64,000 nt of DNA, from assembly GCF_014650915.1 (NCBI RefSeq), contig NZ_BMVW01000021.1:49161-113160 (forward strand), written 5' to 3'. How positions within the stretch are numbered: the first letter of the stretch is position 1; every line of letters starts with the position of its first letter. Source of the DNA: Streptomyces poonensis. GTDB lineage: Bacteria; Actinomycetota; Actinomycetes; Streptomycetales; Streptomycetaceae. Of this stretch, positions 15,703 to 23,934 are shown piece after piece. The notes below the pieces were generated by a model, which had not been told where the DNA came from, did not search any database, and saw nothing but the letters and a program-made list of their open reading frames with translations. The translations under genes and the position numbers were made by a program.

Positions 15703-16677
15703 ATGATGGGTGTGGCGGGCTTATCGGGCGTGGCGAAGAGGACGAAGGTGCTGCGGCACGGTGCGGCGGCGGCGCTGCTGGCCGTCGTGACGGCGGGCTG
15801 CACCGTGAGCGGCACCGACGGGAGCGGGGAGGATCCCGCGGAGGGCGGGACGTCCGTTCTGGCGGTGAAGATCGACAACGTACGTGCGGCGCGCCCGCAG
15901 ACGGGGCTCGACGCGGCGGACGTCGTGTACGCGGAACAGGTCGAGGGCGGGCTGAGCCGGCTGATGGCCGTGTACGCGACGAAGCTGCCGGAGGCCGTCG
16001 GGCCGGTGCGCAGCGCGCGGGAGTCGGACCTGGAGCTGCTGCGGCAGTTCGACGAGCCGACGCTCGCGTTCTCGGGAGCACAGAACAAGCTGCTGCCGTT
16101 GATCGACAGCGCGCCGCTGCACGCGGAGACGCCGAAGGACGCGCCCGACGCCTACTACCGCGACTCCGGCAGGCGTGCGCCGCACAACCTCTATCTGCGC
16201 CCCGAGCGGCTGGTCGGCTCCGCTCCGGGCGCCGGCCGGCTCACGACGGGATTCCGCCAGGGCCCGGCTCCCGAGGGCGGCACCCCGCAGAACTCGTACA
16301 CCGTCCGCTACCCGACGGCCGGCTTCACCTTCACCTGGTCGGCGGACCGGCAGCGCTGGCTGGTGAGCATGGACGGCGCGCCGGCGGAGACGACGGACGG
16401 CGGGCGGCCGGCTCCCGCGACCGTGGTCGTGCAGTACGTGAAGGTGCGCGACTCCGCCTACCACGACGTCCGGGGCAGCACCACGCCGTACACCGAGACC
16501 GTGGGCTCGGGGAAGGCGCGGGTGCTGCGGGACGGGAAGGTGTTCGACGTGAACTGGCAGCGTCCGGCGGCCACGGAGGGCACGGAGTTCACCACGGCGG
16601 ACGGCAGCCCGGTGAACTTCGCCGAGGGCCAGGTGTGGGTGGTGTACGCCCAGGACTCCCAGGACTCCCCGGCCTGA
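15703..16677 (+). CDS. DUF3048 (YerB-like) lipoprotein
   Basis: A 324-aa exported protein with a lipobox at the end of its signal sequence (LLAVVTAGC, Cys near residue 33), so it should be lipid-anchored on the outer face of the membrane. The rest matches the DUF3048/YerB family: VKIDNVRAARPQTGLDAADVVYAEQVEGG, ATKLPEAVGPVRSARESDLELL and a C-terminal second domain with TVVVQYVKV and FAEGQVWVVYA. The function is unknown; family members are often found near cell-envelope genes. ATG codons at 15703 and 15706 are both possible; the GGGGG at 15696-15700 suits 15706 slightly better. It is convergent with pcaV. Confidence 0.9.
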   Translation: MMGVAGLSGVAKRTKVLRHGAAAALLAVVTAGCTVSGTDGSGEDPAEGGTSVLAVKIDNVRAARPQTGLDAADVVYAEQVEGGLSRLMAVYATKLPEAVGPVRSARESDLELLRQFDEPTLAFSGAQNKLLPLIDSAPLHAETPKDAPDAYYRDSGRRAPHNLYLRPERLVGSAPGAGRLTTGFRQGPAPEGGTPQNSYTVRYPTAGFTFTWSADRQRWLVSMDGAPAETTDGGRPAPATVVVQYVKVRDSAYHDVRGSTTPYTETVGSGKARVLRDGKVFDVNWQRPAATEGTEFTTADGSPVNFAEGQVWVVYAQDSQDSPA

Positions 16678-16698
16678 GCCGAGCGGCGGCCGCCCTGT

Positions 16699-17163
16699 TC
16701 AGGACCGTGTGACGAGGGGTTCCGCCGGGTTGCGGAGCCCCTCCGCGGCGTCGGCCACGCGCTGGATGAGGTCGAAGAACTGATGCTGTTCCGCGGCGGA
16801 GAGCGGGGCCAGGAAGACCTGGTTCATCCGGGCGGTGCGCACGCTCAGTCTGCGGTGCGTGCGGGTGCCGTCGTCCGTGAGGCGCAGCAGGAAGCGGCGG
16901 CCGTCCTGCGGGTCGCGGACCTTGTCGAGGAGCCCGCGCCGGCTGAGCCTGCTGATCACCTCGGCGATGGTGGACCGGTCGAGTCCGACCCGCTCCCCCA
17001 CCGTGCGCTGGTCGAGGCCGGGTTCGGCGACGAGCGTGTTGAGGACCGCGAACTGCGGCGAGGTGATCTCCTCGGAGACCATCGTGTTCCACAGCAGGTA
17101 GTGCGCCTGCTGGAGCCGCCGGGCGAGGTGCCCGGGGTGGGAGGTCAGGTCCACCGCCGCCAT
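16699..17163 (-). CDS. pcaV: MarR-family repressor of the protocatechuate operon
   Basis: A 154-aa MarR protein with the winged helix at about 35-100 (QRTVGERVGLDRSTIAEVISRLSRRG, then DPQDGRRFLLRLTDDG). In Streptomyces, PcaV represses the pca genes and is released by protocatechuate; a conserved Arg at position 15, present here (HLARR), is a ligand contact as I recall. The gene is divergent from pcaI across 206 bp that contain two palindromes (17178-17197 next to its own start, 17321-17340 next to pcaI). This suggests that it represses both itself and the operon. The start is the ATG at 17163. Assignment rests on family plus strict linkage to the pca operon. Confidence 0.92.
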   Translation of the reverse strand: MAAVDLTSHPGHLARRLQQAHYLLWNTMVSEEITSPQFAVLNTLVAEPGLDQRTVGERVGLDRSTIAEVISRLSRRGLLDKVRDPQDGRRFLLRLTDDGTRTHRRLSVRTARMNQVFLAPLSAAEQHQFFDLIQRVADAAEGLRNPAEPLVTRS

Positions 17164-17177
17164 ATGCGCTCCTCAAT

Positions 17178-17197
17178 TCGTTCCGTGTACTGAACGA
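17178..17197. promoter_or_regulatory. Candidate PcaV operator, pcaV side
   Basis: The 20-mer TCGTTCCGTGTACTGAACGA has perfect 6-bp outer arms and partial inner symmetry. It begins 15 bp upstream of the pcaV start codon, as expected for autorepression. Confidence 0.5.
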
Positions 17198-17320
17198 TAG
17201 CGGGTGACCGTGTGCATGTCCCCAGAGTCCTGCCGCTTCCCTTGTGGCGTTGACCAGGTTTTTCTTCAAGGTCTTGACGGTCGCCCCGGGGAGTGGCAGC
17301 GTACGGGAAACCTCGCGGAA

Positions 17321-17340
17321 ATAATCAGTGCGCTGACTAT
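17321..17340. promoter_or_regulatory. Candidate PcaV operator, pcaI side
   Basis: ATAATCAGTGCGCTGACTAT is a near-perfect 20-bp palindrome with AT-rich ends, 29 bp upstream of pcaI. It is the most symmetric element in the pcaV-pcaI gap and would overlap the pcaI promoter. Confidence 0.65.
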
Positions 17341-17369
17341 TTTCTGCATCGAGAGATGGGGCTGTACCG

Positions 17370-18125
17370 ATGGACAAGGTGGTGCCGACAGCCGCTGAGG
17401 CGGTGGCGGACGTGCCGGACGGCGCGTCGCTGGCGGTCGGCGGGTTCGGGTTGAGCGGCGTGCCGAATGTACTGATCCAGGCGCTGTACGAGCGCGGGAC
17501 CGGCGGGCTGAGCGTGGTCTCCAACAACTGCGGCGCGATGGAGTCCGGGCTCGCGGTGCTGCTGGCGGCCGGCCGGATCGCGCGCGTGACCGGGTCGTAC
17601 ATCGGCGCCAACAAGGAGTTCGCGCGGCAGTACCTGGCCGGTGAGCTCGAGGTCGAGATGATCCCGCAGGGCACCCTGGCCGAGCGGCTGCGGGCCGGCG
17701 GGGCCGGGATCCCCGCCTTCTACACCCCGGCCGGCGTGGGCACGCAGGTCGCCGACGGCGGACTGCCCTGGCGCTACGACGGCAACGGCGGCGTCGCCCT
17801 GGCCTCGCCACCGAAGGAGGTCCGCGAGTTCGACGGCACCGAGTACGTGCTGGAGCGCGGCATCCGCACCGACTTCGCCCTCGTCCGGGCCGCCAAGGGC
17901 GACCGCCACGGGAACCTCGTCTTCAGCAAGTCCTCGCGGAACTTCAACCCCCTCGCGGCGATGGCGGGCAAGGTGACGATCGCCGAGGTCGAGGAGCTCG
18001 TCGAGCCCGGCGAGATCGAGCCGGACGCGGTGCACCTGCCGGGCATCTTCGTGCAGCGCGTGGTCGCGCTCACGCCCGAGCAGGCGGCGAACAAGATGAT
18101 CGAGAAGCGGACGGTAAGCAACTGA
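17370..18125 (+). CDS. pcaI: 3-oxoadipate CoA-transferase subunit A
   Basis: With PcaJ this subunit moves CoA from succinyl-CoA to 3-oxoadipate, the penultimate step of the beta-ketoadipate pathway. The 251-aa protein has the family I CoA-transferase alpha signature (GGFGLSGVPNVLIQAL, residues 23-38) and the conserved SYIGANKEFARQYLAGELEVE and QGTLAERLRAGGAGIPAFYTPAG segments. It is the first gene of a seven-gene operon; its TGA overlaps the pcaJ ATG. The start is the ATG at 17370. The ribosome-binding site is weak (only a GGGG run 10 bases upstream). Expression is probably set by PcaV binding at 17321-17340. Confidence 0.96.
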   Translation: MDKVVPTAAEAVADVPDGASLAVGGFGLSGVPNVLIQALYERGTGGLSVVSNNCGAMESGLAVLLAAGRIARVTGSYIGANKEFARQYLAGELEVEMIPQGTLAERLRAGGAGIPAFYTPAGVGTQVADGGLPWRYDGNGGVALASPPKEVREFDGTEYVLERGIRTDFALVRAAKGDRHGNLVFSKSSRNFNPLAAMAGKVTIAEVEELVEPGEIEPDAVHLPGIFVQRVVALTPEQAANKMIEKRTVSN

Positions 18126-18814
18126 TGTCCTGGACCCGTGAGGAGATGGCCGCCCGCGCCGCGCGCGAGCTCAAGGACGGCCAGTACGTCAACCTCGGCA
18201 TCGGCCTGCCGACGCTGATCCCCAACTACCTCCCGGCGGACGTCGAGGTGGTCCTGGAGTCGGAGAACGGCATCCTGGGCACCGGTCCGTACCCGACGGA
18301 GGACCAGGTCGACCCCGACCTGATCAACGCGGGCAAGGAGACCGTGACGGTGCTGCCGGGCGCGTCCTTCTTCGACTCGTCGCTGTCGTTCTCGATGATC
18401 CGCGGCGGGCACATCGACGTCGCCGTGCTCGGTGCCATGCAGGTGTCGGCCGGCGGTGACCTGGCGAACTGGGCCATCCCCGGCAAGATGATCACCGGTA
18501 TCGGCGGGGCGATGGACCTGGTGCACGGTGCCCGCACCGTCATCGTCGTCATGACGCACACCGCGAAGGACGGCTCGCCGAAGATCCTTCAGGAGTGCGC
18601 GCTGCCGCTGACCGGCAAGGCGTGCGTGAACCGGATCATCACCGACCTCGGTGTCCTGGACGTCACGGAGGACGGCCTGGTCCTCGTCGAGACCGCGCCG
18701 GGCGTCACCGTCGACGAGATCGTCGCCAAGACCGCCGCGAAGGTCCGTATCACGGAAGAGATCGCGGCAGCAGCAGAAGAACTCGAAACGCTCAACGAGG
18801 AGATTTCGTCATGA
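18125..18814 (+). CDS. pcaJ: 3-oxoadipate CoA-transferase subunit B
   Basis: The beta subunit of the PcaIJ transferase, 229 aa. It carries the catalytic glutamate that forms the enzyme-CoA thioester, in ESENGILG (E47). Other family features are VNLGIGLPTLIPNYLP near the N-terminus, the GGHIDVAVLGAMQVSAGGDLANW segment and GAMDLVHGARTVIVVM. Start and stop overlap the neighbours by one base (TGATG) and four bases (ATGA). The C-terminal helix ending EEIAAAAEELETLNEEISS is highly charged. It works in the cytoplasm as a heterodimer or heterotetramer with PcaI. Confidence 0.96.
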   Translation: MSWTREEMAARAARELKDGQYVNLGIGLPTLIPNYLPADVEVVLESENGILGTGPYPTEDQVDPDLINAGKETVTVLPGASFFDSSLSFSMIRGGHIDVAVLGAMQVSAGGDLANWAIPGKMITGIGGAMDLVHGARTVIVVMTHTAKDGSPKILQECALPLTGKACVNRIITDLGVLDVTEDGLVLVETAPGVTVDEIVAKTAAKVRITEEIAAAAEELETLNEEISS

Positions 18815-20019
18815 GTCTGCGCGACGTCTACATCGTCGATGCCGTCCGCACCCCCATCGGCCGCTACAACGGCGCCCTCGCCTCCGTCCGCCCCGACGAC
18901 CTGGCCGCGCATGCCATCCGCGAACTCCTCGCCCGTATGCCCGACCTGGACCCCTCCCGCATCGAGGACGTCTACTTCGGCAACGCCAACGGCGCCGGCG
19001 AGGAGAACCGCAACGTCGGCCGCATGGCCGCCCTGCTCGCCGGTCTGCCCACCTCCGTGCCCGGCGTGACCGTCAACCGGCTGTGCGCTTCCGGTCTGGA
19101 GGCCGTGATCCAGGCGGCCCGCGCCATCGCCCTCGGGGACGCGCACATCGCGCTGGCCGGTGGTGTGGAGTCGATGACCCGCGCCCCGTACGTGCTGCCC
19201 AAGAGCGACAAGCCGTTCCCCGCCGGACACGCCGAGCTGTACTCGACCACGCTGGGCTGGCGCATGGTCAACCCGAGGATGGACCCGCAGTGGACGATCC
19301 CGCTGGGCGAGTCGGCCGAGCTCATCGCCGACAAGCACAAGATCGGCCGTGAGCAGCAGGACGAGTTCGCGCTCGCCTCGCACCGGAAGGCGGCGAAGGC
19401 GCAGGCCGAGGGCCTGTTCGACGTTGAGCTCGCCGCCGTGCCCGTGCCGCAGCGCAAAGGCGACCCGGTGCTGTACGCCGCCGACGAGTGCGTCCGCCAG
19501 GACGCCTCCCTCCAGGCGATGGCCAAGCTCAAGCCGTCCTTCCGCAAGGAGAACGGCACCGTCACCGCGGGCAACGCCTCCCCGCTCAACGACGGCGCCG
19601 CCGCGTTGCTGCTGGTCGACGAGGAGGGCCTGAAGGCCACCGGCCGTGAGCCGCTCGCCCGGGTCTCGGCGACCGGGGTCTCCGCCATCGACCCGCAGTA
19701 CTTCGGGCTCGCCCCGGTGGAGGCGACGAACCGCGCGCTCGCCAAGGCGAGCAGGTCCTTCGCCGACCTGGACGTGCTGGAGCTGAACGAGGCGTTCGCC
19801 GCGCAGGTCCTCGGCTGTGTGGCCGAGTGGCCCGAGTTCGACCCGGCGGTCCTCAACCCGCAGGGCGGCGCCATCGCCCTCGGCCACCCGCTCGGCGCCT
19901 CCGGTGCCCGCCTCGCCGGCACCGTCGCCCACCAGCTCGCCCGCAAGGGTTCGGGCACCGGTGTCGCCACCCTCTGCATCGGCGTCGGCCAGGGCCTCGC
20001 CCTCGTTCTCGAACGGTAG
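18811..20019 (+). CDS. pcaF: 3-oxoadipyl-CoA thiolase
   Basis: Cleaves 3-oxoadipyl-CoA with CoA to succinyl-CoA and acetyl-CoA, the final step of the pathway. The 402-aa protein is a thiolase of normal length. The nucleophilic cysteine is C92 in NRLCASGLEAV, the catalytic histidine lies in GHPLGASGAR, and the second cysteine in TLCIGVGQG close to the C-terminus. The GGVESMTRAPYVLPK segment is typical of the PcaF/PaaJ group. The start is the ATG at 18811, inside the ATGA shared with pcaJ. Its position in the pca operon makes the substrate assignment secure relative to other acetyl-CoA acetyltransferases. Confidence 0.96.
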   Translation: MSLRDVYIVDAVRTPIGRYNGALASVRPDDLAAHAIRELLARMPDLDPSRIEDVYFGNANGAGEENRNVGRMAALLAGLPTSVPGVTVNRLCASGLEAVIQAARAIALGDAHIALAGGVESMTRAPYVLPKSDKPFPAGHAELYSTTLGWRMVNPRMDPQWTIPLGESAELIADKHKIGREQQDEFALASHRKAAKAQAEGLFDVELAAVPVPQRKGDPVLYAADECVRQDASLQAMAKLKPSFRKENGTVTAGNASPLNDGAAALLLVDEEGLKATGREPLARVSATGVSAIDPQYFGLAPVEATNRALAKASRSFADLDVLELNEAFAAQVLGCVAEWPEFDPAVLNPQGGAIALGHPLGASGARLAGTVAHQLARKGSGTGVATLCIGVGQGLALVLER

Positions 20020-20028
20020 GAACCACTG

Positions 20029-20802
20029 ATGACTCTGACCCAGCAGGACATGGACCAGGAGATCGCGGAGAACCACGCCGCGTACGAGAAGCGCGTCGCC
20101 GCCGGTGCGCCCGTGGAGCACCACCCGCGCCGCGACTACGCCCCCTACCGCTCCTCCACCCTGCGCCACCCGAAACAGCCGCCGGTCCAGATCGACGTCA
20201 CCAAGGACCCGGAGCTGGTGGAGCTGTCCTCCCCCGCCTTCGGCGAGCGCGACATCACCGAGATCGACAACGATCTGACCCGGCAGCACAACGGTGAGCC
20301 GATCGGCGAGCGCATCACGGTCTCCGGCCGGCTGCTGGACCGCGACGGGCGCCCGGTGCGCGGCCAGCTCATCGAGATCTGGCAGGCGAACTCGGCGGGC
20401 CGCTACGCCCACCAGCGCGAGCAGCACGACGCCCCGCTGGACCCGAACTTCACCGGTGTGGGCCGCACGCTCTCGGACGACGACGGCTTCTACCGCTTCA
20501 CCACCGTCCAGCCGGGCCCGTACCCGTGGCGCAACCACGTCAACGCGTGGCGCCCCGCCCACATCCACTTCTCCCTCTTCGGCTCGGCGTTCACACAGCG
20601 GCTCGTGACCCAGATGTACTTCCCGAACGACCCGCTGTTCCCGTACGACCCGATCCTGCAGTCGGTGACGGACGACGCGGCCCGGCAGCGGCTGGTCGCC
20701 ACGTACGACCACAGCCTGTCGGTGCCCGAGTTCTCGCTCGGCTACCACTGGGACATCGTGCTGGACGGCCCGAACGCCACCTGGATCGAGGAAGGTCGCT
20801 GA
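20029..20802 (+). CDS. pcaH: Protocatechuate 3,4-dioxygenase beta subunit
   Basis: The iron-bearing subunit of intradiol dioxygenase; with PcaG it opens protocatechuate to 3-carboxy-cis,cis-muconate. The 257-aa protein has an N-terminal extension and the family core: RYAHQREQHDAPLDPNFTGVGR, TVQPGPYPWRNHVNAW and RPAHIHFSLFG. The two iron-ligand tyrosines (in GRYAHQ and GPYPW) and the two histidines (HIH) are all present. The start is the ATG at 20029, 9 bp after the pcaF stop and preceded by AGGAA. This is one of only two short gaps in the operon, so translation restarts rather than overlaps here. Confidence 0.96.
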   Translation: MTLTQQDMDQEIAENHAAYEKRVAAGAPVEHHPRRDYAPYRSSTLRHPKQPPVQIDVTKDPELVELSSPAFGERDITEIDNDLTRQHNGEPIGERITVSGRLLDRDGRPVRGQLIEIWQANSAGRYAHQREQHDAPLDPNFTGVGRTLSDDDGFYRFTTVQPGPYPWRNHVNAWRPAHIHFSLFGSAFTQRLVTQMYFPNDPLFPYDPILQSVTDDAARQRLVATYDHSLSVPEFSLGYHWDIVLDGPNATWIEEGR

Positions 20803-20808
20803 CCCGCC

Positions 20809-21414
20809 ATGACGAAGATCGACACCAGCAGCCCGGAGAACGTGCTGCCCACCCCGTCGCACACGGTCGGCCCGTTCTACGGGTACGCGCTCCCCTTCCC
20901 CGGCGGCGGTGACATCGCGCCCCTCAACCACCCCGACACCATCACCGTCCAGGGCTATGTGCTGGACGGCGAGGGCAAGCCGCTGCCGGACGCGTTCGTC
21001 GAGCTGTGGGGGCCGGACCCGGACGGGAAGATCTCCACGACCGACGGCTCGATGCGCCGCGACCCCGCGAGCGGCGGGTTCCTCGGCCGCAACGGCGTGG
21101 AGTTCACCGGCTTCGGCCGCATCCAGACCGACGCCAACGGCCACTGGTACGCGCACACGCTGCGGCCCGGCGCCCGCGGGCAGAGCGCCCCGTACATCAG
21201 CGCGTGCATCTTCGCGCGCGGTCTGCTCGTGCACCTGTTCACCCGCATCTACCTGCCGGGCGACGAGGCGGCGCTCGCCGCGGACCCGCTGCTGGCGCAG
21301 CTCGCGCCGGAGCGCCGCGACACGCTGATCGCCGAGGACCAGGGCAACGGCACGTACCGTTTCGACATCCGCCTTCAGGGCGAGGGCGAGACGGTCTTCC
21401 TGGAGTTCACGTGA
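20809..21414 (+). CDS. pcaG: Protocatechuate 3,4-dioxygenase alpha subunit
   Basis: The partner of PcaH, 201 aa. It shares the intradiol dioxygenase beta-sandwich (TPSHTVGPFYGYALPFPGGG, VQGYVLDGEGKPLPDAFVELW, YISACIFARGLLVHLFTRIYLPG), but the iron ligands are replaced, as is normal for the alpha subunit, which shapes the active site without holding iron. The start is the ATG at 20809, only 6 bp after pcaH. Its stop is inside the GTGA that begins pcaB. It acts in the cytoplasm as an alpha-beta oligomer. Confidence 0.95.
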   Translation: MTKIDTSSPENVLPTPSHTVGPFYGYALPFPGGGDIAPLNHPDTITVQGYVLDGEGKPLPDAFVELWGPDPDGKISTTDGSMRRDPASGGFLGRNGVEFTGFGRIQTDANGHWYAHTLRPGARGQSAPYISACIFARGLLVHLFTRIYLPGDEAALAADPLLAQLAPERRDTLIAEDQGNGTYRFDIRLQGEGETVFLEFT

Positions 21415-22742
21415 TCCCTGCCGATTCCGACGGCGGGCTGCTGGCCCCCGGCTGGACGGGCTCCCCGGCCGCCTCCGCGACGAGCGACACCGCGTTCCTG
21501 CGGGCGCTGCTCGACGCGGAGGCCGCCCTCACGCGCGCGCAGGCCTCGCTCGGGCTCGCCCCGGACGGGGCGGCGACCGCGGTGACGGAGGCGGCGGACG
21601 TCGGCCGCTTCGACGTACGGTCCCTCGCGTCGCGCGCCCGCGGCGGCGGCAACCCGGTCATCCCGCTGGTCGCGGACCTGACCGAGGCGGTCGGCAAGGA
21701 GTACGGCCCGTACGTCCACCGGGGCGCGACCAGCCAGGACATCATGGACACCGCCATGATGCTGGTCGCGGTGCGCGCGCTCGGCCCGGCCCTGGAGGAC
21801 CTGGCCCGCACGGAACGCGCGCTGGCCCGGCTGGCCGCGGAACACCGCGACACCGCGATGCCGGGCCGGACGCTCACCCAGCACGCGGTGCCGACGACGT
21901 TCGGGCTGAAGGCGGCGGGCTGGCGTGCGCTGGTCCTCGACGCACGGGACCGCCTCACGGCCGTACGGGACGGTCTGCCCGCTCAACTCGCGGGCGCGGC
22001 GGGCACGCTGGCGGCGTTCACCGCGTTCGGCGCGTCCGACCCGACGGAGCTGACCGCCGCGTACGCCCGGGAACTCGGCCTCGCCGAACCCCTCCTCCCC
22101 TGGCACACCCTGCGCACCCCGGTCGCTGACCTCGCCGGTGCGCTCGCCTTCACCGCGGGCGCCCTCGGGAAGATCGCGGCCGATGTGCTCGTCCTCGCCC
22201 GGACCGAGATCGCGGAGGTCTCCGAGGGCAGCGGCGGCGGCTCGTCCGCGATGCCGCACAAGGCGAACCCCGTACGGTCCACGCTGATCGCCGCGGCCGC
22301 CCGGCGCGCCCCGCAGCTCGCGGCCACGCTGTACGGCTCACTGGCCGCCGAGGACGAGCGCCCCGCCGGCGCCTGGCACGCCGAGTGGGAGCCGCTGCGC
22401 GACCTGCTCCGGCTGGCCGGGGCCGCGGCCCGGGACGCCACCGAGCTGGCGGAGGGGCTCCAGGTGCACGCGGACGCCATGCGCCGCCATCTGAACCTCA
22501 CCCACGGACTGATCGTCTCCGAGCGGCTGGCCGCCGAGCTGGCCCCGGTGCTCGGCCGGGCCCGCGCCAAGGAACTCCTCACCGAGGCCGCGAAGCGCAC
22601 CTACAGCGAGGGCCGGTCGCTGGCCGAACTCCTGGCGGAAGAGTCGGAGTTGAAGGACGTCGACCTCGGCGAGCTGACCGACCCCGCCCGTTACACCGGC
22701 TCCGCCGGAGCCCTGATCGACCGCGCTCTGGAGCGACGTTGA
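21411..22742 (+). CDS. pcaB: 3-carboxy-cis,cis-muconate cycloisomerase
   Basis: Closes 3-carboxymuconate to 4-carboxymuconolactone. The 443-aa protein belongs to the fumarase/aspartase superfamily: the signature loop GSSAMPHKANP (about residue 280), the HRGATSQDIMDTA segment (about 103) and TLTQHAVPTTFGLKAAGW. The N-terminus (LLAPGWTGSPAASATSDTAF) matches the PcaB subgroup. The start is the GTG at 21411 overlapping the pcaG stop (GTGA). Length is normal. It is followed by pcaL with a further 4-base overlap, so pcaG, pcaB and pcaL are translationally coupled. Confidence 0.95.
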   Translation: MIPADSDGGLLAPGWTGSPAASATSDTAFLRALLDAEAALTRAQASLGLAPDGAATAVTEAADVGRFDVRSLASRARGGGNPVIPLVADLTEAVGKEYGPYVHRGATSQDIMDTAMMLVAVRALGPALEDLARTERALARLAAEHRDTAMPGRTLTQHAVPTTFGLKAAGWRALVLDARDRLTAVRDGLPAQLAGAAGTLAAFTAFGASDPTELTAAYARELGLAEPLLPWHTLRTPVADLAGALAFTAGALGKIAADVLVLARTEIAEVSEGSGGGSSAMPHKANPVRSTLIAAAARRAPQLAATLYGSLAAEDERPAGAWHAEWEPLRDLLRLAGAAARDATELAEGLQVHADAMRRHLNLTHGLIVSERLAAELAPVLGRARAKELLTEAAKRTYSEGRSLAELLAEESELKDVDLGELTDPARYTGSAGALIDRALERR

Positions 22743-23866
22743 CACACGCACTGCTGCACCACCGCACCGAAGGCTCCGAGAGCGCTCCCCCGCTGCTCCT
22801 CGGCCCCTCGCTCGGCACCTCGTACGCCCTGTGGGACAAGGTGGCGCCCGAGCTGTCGACCGCGCACCGGGTCGTGCGCTGGGACCTGCCCGGGCACGGC
22901 GGCTCGGCGGCCGGCCTGGTCGGCGCCGGGGCGACCGTGGGCGACCTCGCCGGCCTGGTGCTGCGGCTCGCGGACTCGCTCGGCGTCGAGCGGTTCGCGT
23001 ACGCGGGTGTCTCCCTGGGCGGCGCGGTGGGCCTGCACCTGGCCCTGCACCACCCCGAGCGGGTGTCGTCCCTGGCCGTCATCTGCTCGTCGGCCCACTT
23101 CAACGGCTCGAAGCCGTGGGAGGAGCGGGCCGAGCTGGTCCGCCGCGAGGGCCTGGCCGGGCTCGCCGAGTCGGCGGACGCGCGCTGGTTCACGCCCGGC
23201 TTCGCCGTGCCCCGGCTGGTGGACGACCACCGGAACGCCGACCCGGAGGCGTACGCCGCCTGCTGTGACGCGCTCGCGGCGTTCGACCTGCGCGACCGGC
23301 TCGCGGAGATCTCCGTTCCGACCCTGCTGATCGCGGGCCGGGAGGACCCGGCGACACCGCCCGCGCATCTGCGGGAGATCGCCGACGCGGTGCCCGGCGC
23401 GGCCCTCGTCGAGATCCCCGGCGCCTCCCACCTGGCTCCCGCCGAGCGCCCGGAGGCCGTGCTGACGGCGCTGCGCACGCACTTCTCCGGCGGCGCCCTG
23501 CGGGGGATGGAAGTGCGCCGGGAGGTCCTCGGCGATGCGCACGTGGACCGCGCGCAGTCCCGGCAGACCGCGTTCACGGCCCGGTTCCAGGACTTCATCT
23601 CCCGCTACGCATGGGGCGAGATCTGGACGGACCCGACGCTGGCGCGCCGCGAGCGCAGCATGATCACCATGACGGCGCTGGTGGCGCACGGTCACTACGA
23701 CGAGCTGGCCATGCATGTGCGCGCCGCCCGGCGCAACGGGCTCACCCCGGAGGAGATCGGCGCGGTACTGCTGCAGACGGCCGTCTACTGCGGGGTCCCG
23801 GCCGCCAACTCGGCGTTCGCGGTGGCCCAGCGGGTGCTCGCGGAGGAGGACGGGGAGCGGGCCTGA
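22739..23866 (+). CDS. pcaL: Fused 4-carboxymuconolactone decarboxylase / 3-oxoadipate enol-lactonase
   Basis: A 375-aa bifunctional enzyme. Residues 1-255 form an alpha/beta hydrolase with nucleophile elbow GVSLGG and a GASHLAP histidine, the enol-lactonase (PcaD) part. Residues about 265-375 form the AhpD-like decarboxylase (PcaC) part (SRYAWGEIWTDPTLARRERSM, then VALLQTAVYCGVPAANSAF-type motif). Together they convert 4-carboxymuconolactone to 3-oxoadipate. No ATG or GTG fits: the start is a TTG at 22739 whose last two bases begin the pcaB stop (TTGA). This rare start would set a lower yield and rely on coupling. PcaL fusions are standard in actinomycetes. It is the last gene before a 42-bp palindrome. 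Confidence 0.95.
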   Translation: MTHALLHHRTEGSESAPPLLLGPSLGTSYALWDKVAPELSTAHRVVRWDLPGHGGSAAGLVGAGATVGDLAGLVLRLADSLGVERFAYAGVSLGGAVGLHLALHHPERVSSLAVICSSAHFNGSKPWEERAELVRREGLAGLAESADARWFTPGFAVPRLVDDHRNADPEAYAACCDALAAFDLRDRLAEISVPTLLIAGREDPATPPAHLREIADAVPGAALVEIPGASHLAPAERPEAVLTALRTHFSGGALRGMEVRREVLGDAHVDRAQSRQTAFTARFQDFISRYAWGEIWTDPTLARRERSMITMTALVAHGHYDELAMHVRAARRNGLTPEEIGAVLLQTAVYCGVPAANSAFAVAQRVLAEEDGERA

Positions 23867-23880
23867 CGAGATGAGCGGGT

Positions 23881-23922
23881 GTGGGGGTGGAGGAACGCGG
23901 ATCCGCGTTCCTCCACCCCCAC
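23881..23922. terminator. 42-bp perfect palindromic terminator
   Basis: Two 21-base arms meet without mismatch at 23901/23902 (centre GCGGATCCGC, outer ends GTGGGGGTGG and CCACCCCCAC). It sits exactly between the convergent pca operon and the regulatory ATPase gene and would stop transcription from both sides. It is unusually long and perfect. Confidence 0.85.
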
Positions 23923-23934
23923 CGTCACATCGCG

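Noticed and set aside
22778..22787. GAGAGCGCTC operator-like sequence
   Set aside because: It lies inside the pcaL coding region and the symmetry is explained by Glu-Ser-Ala codons; no regulatory position.
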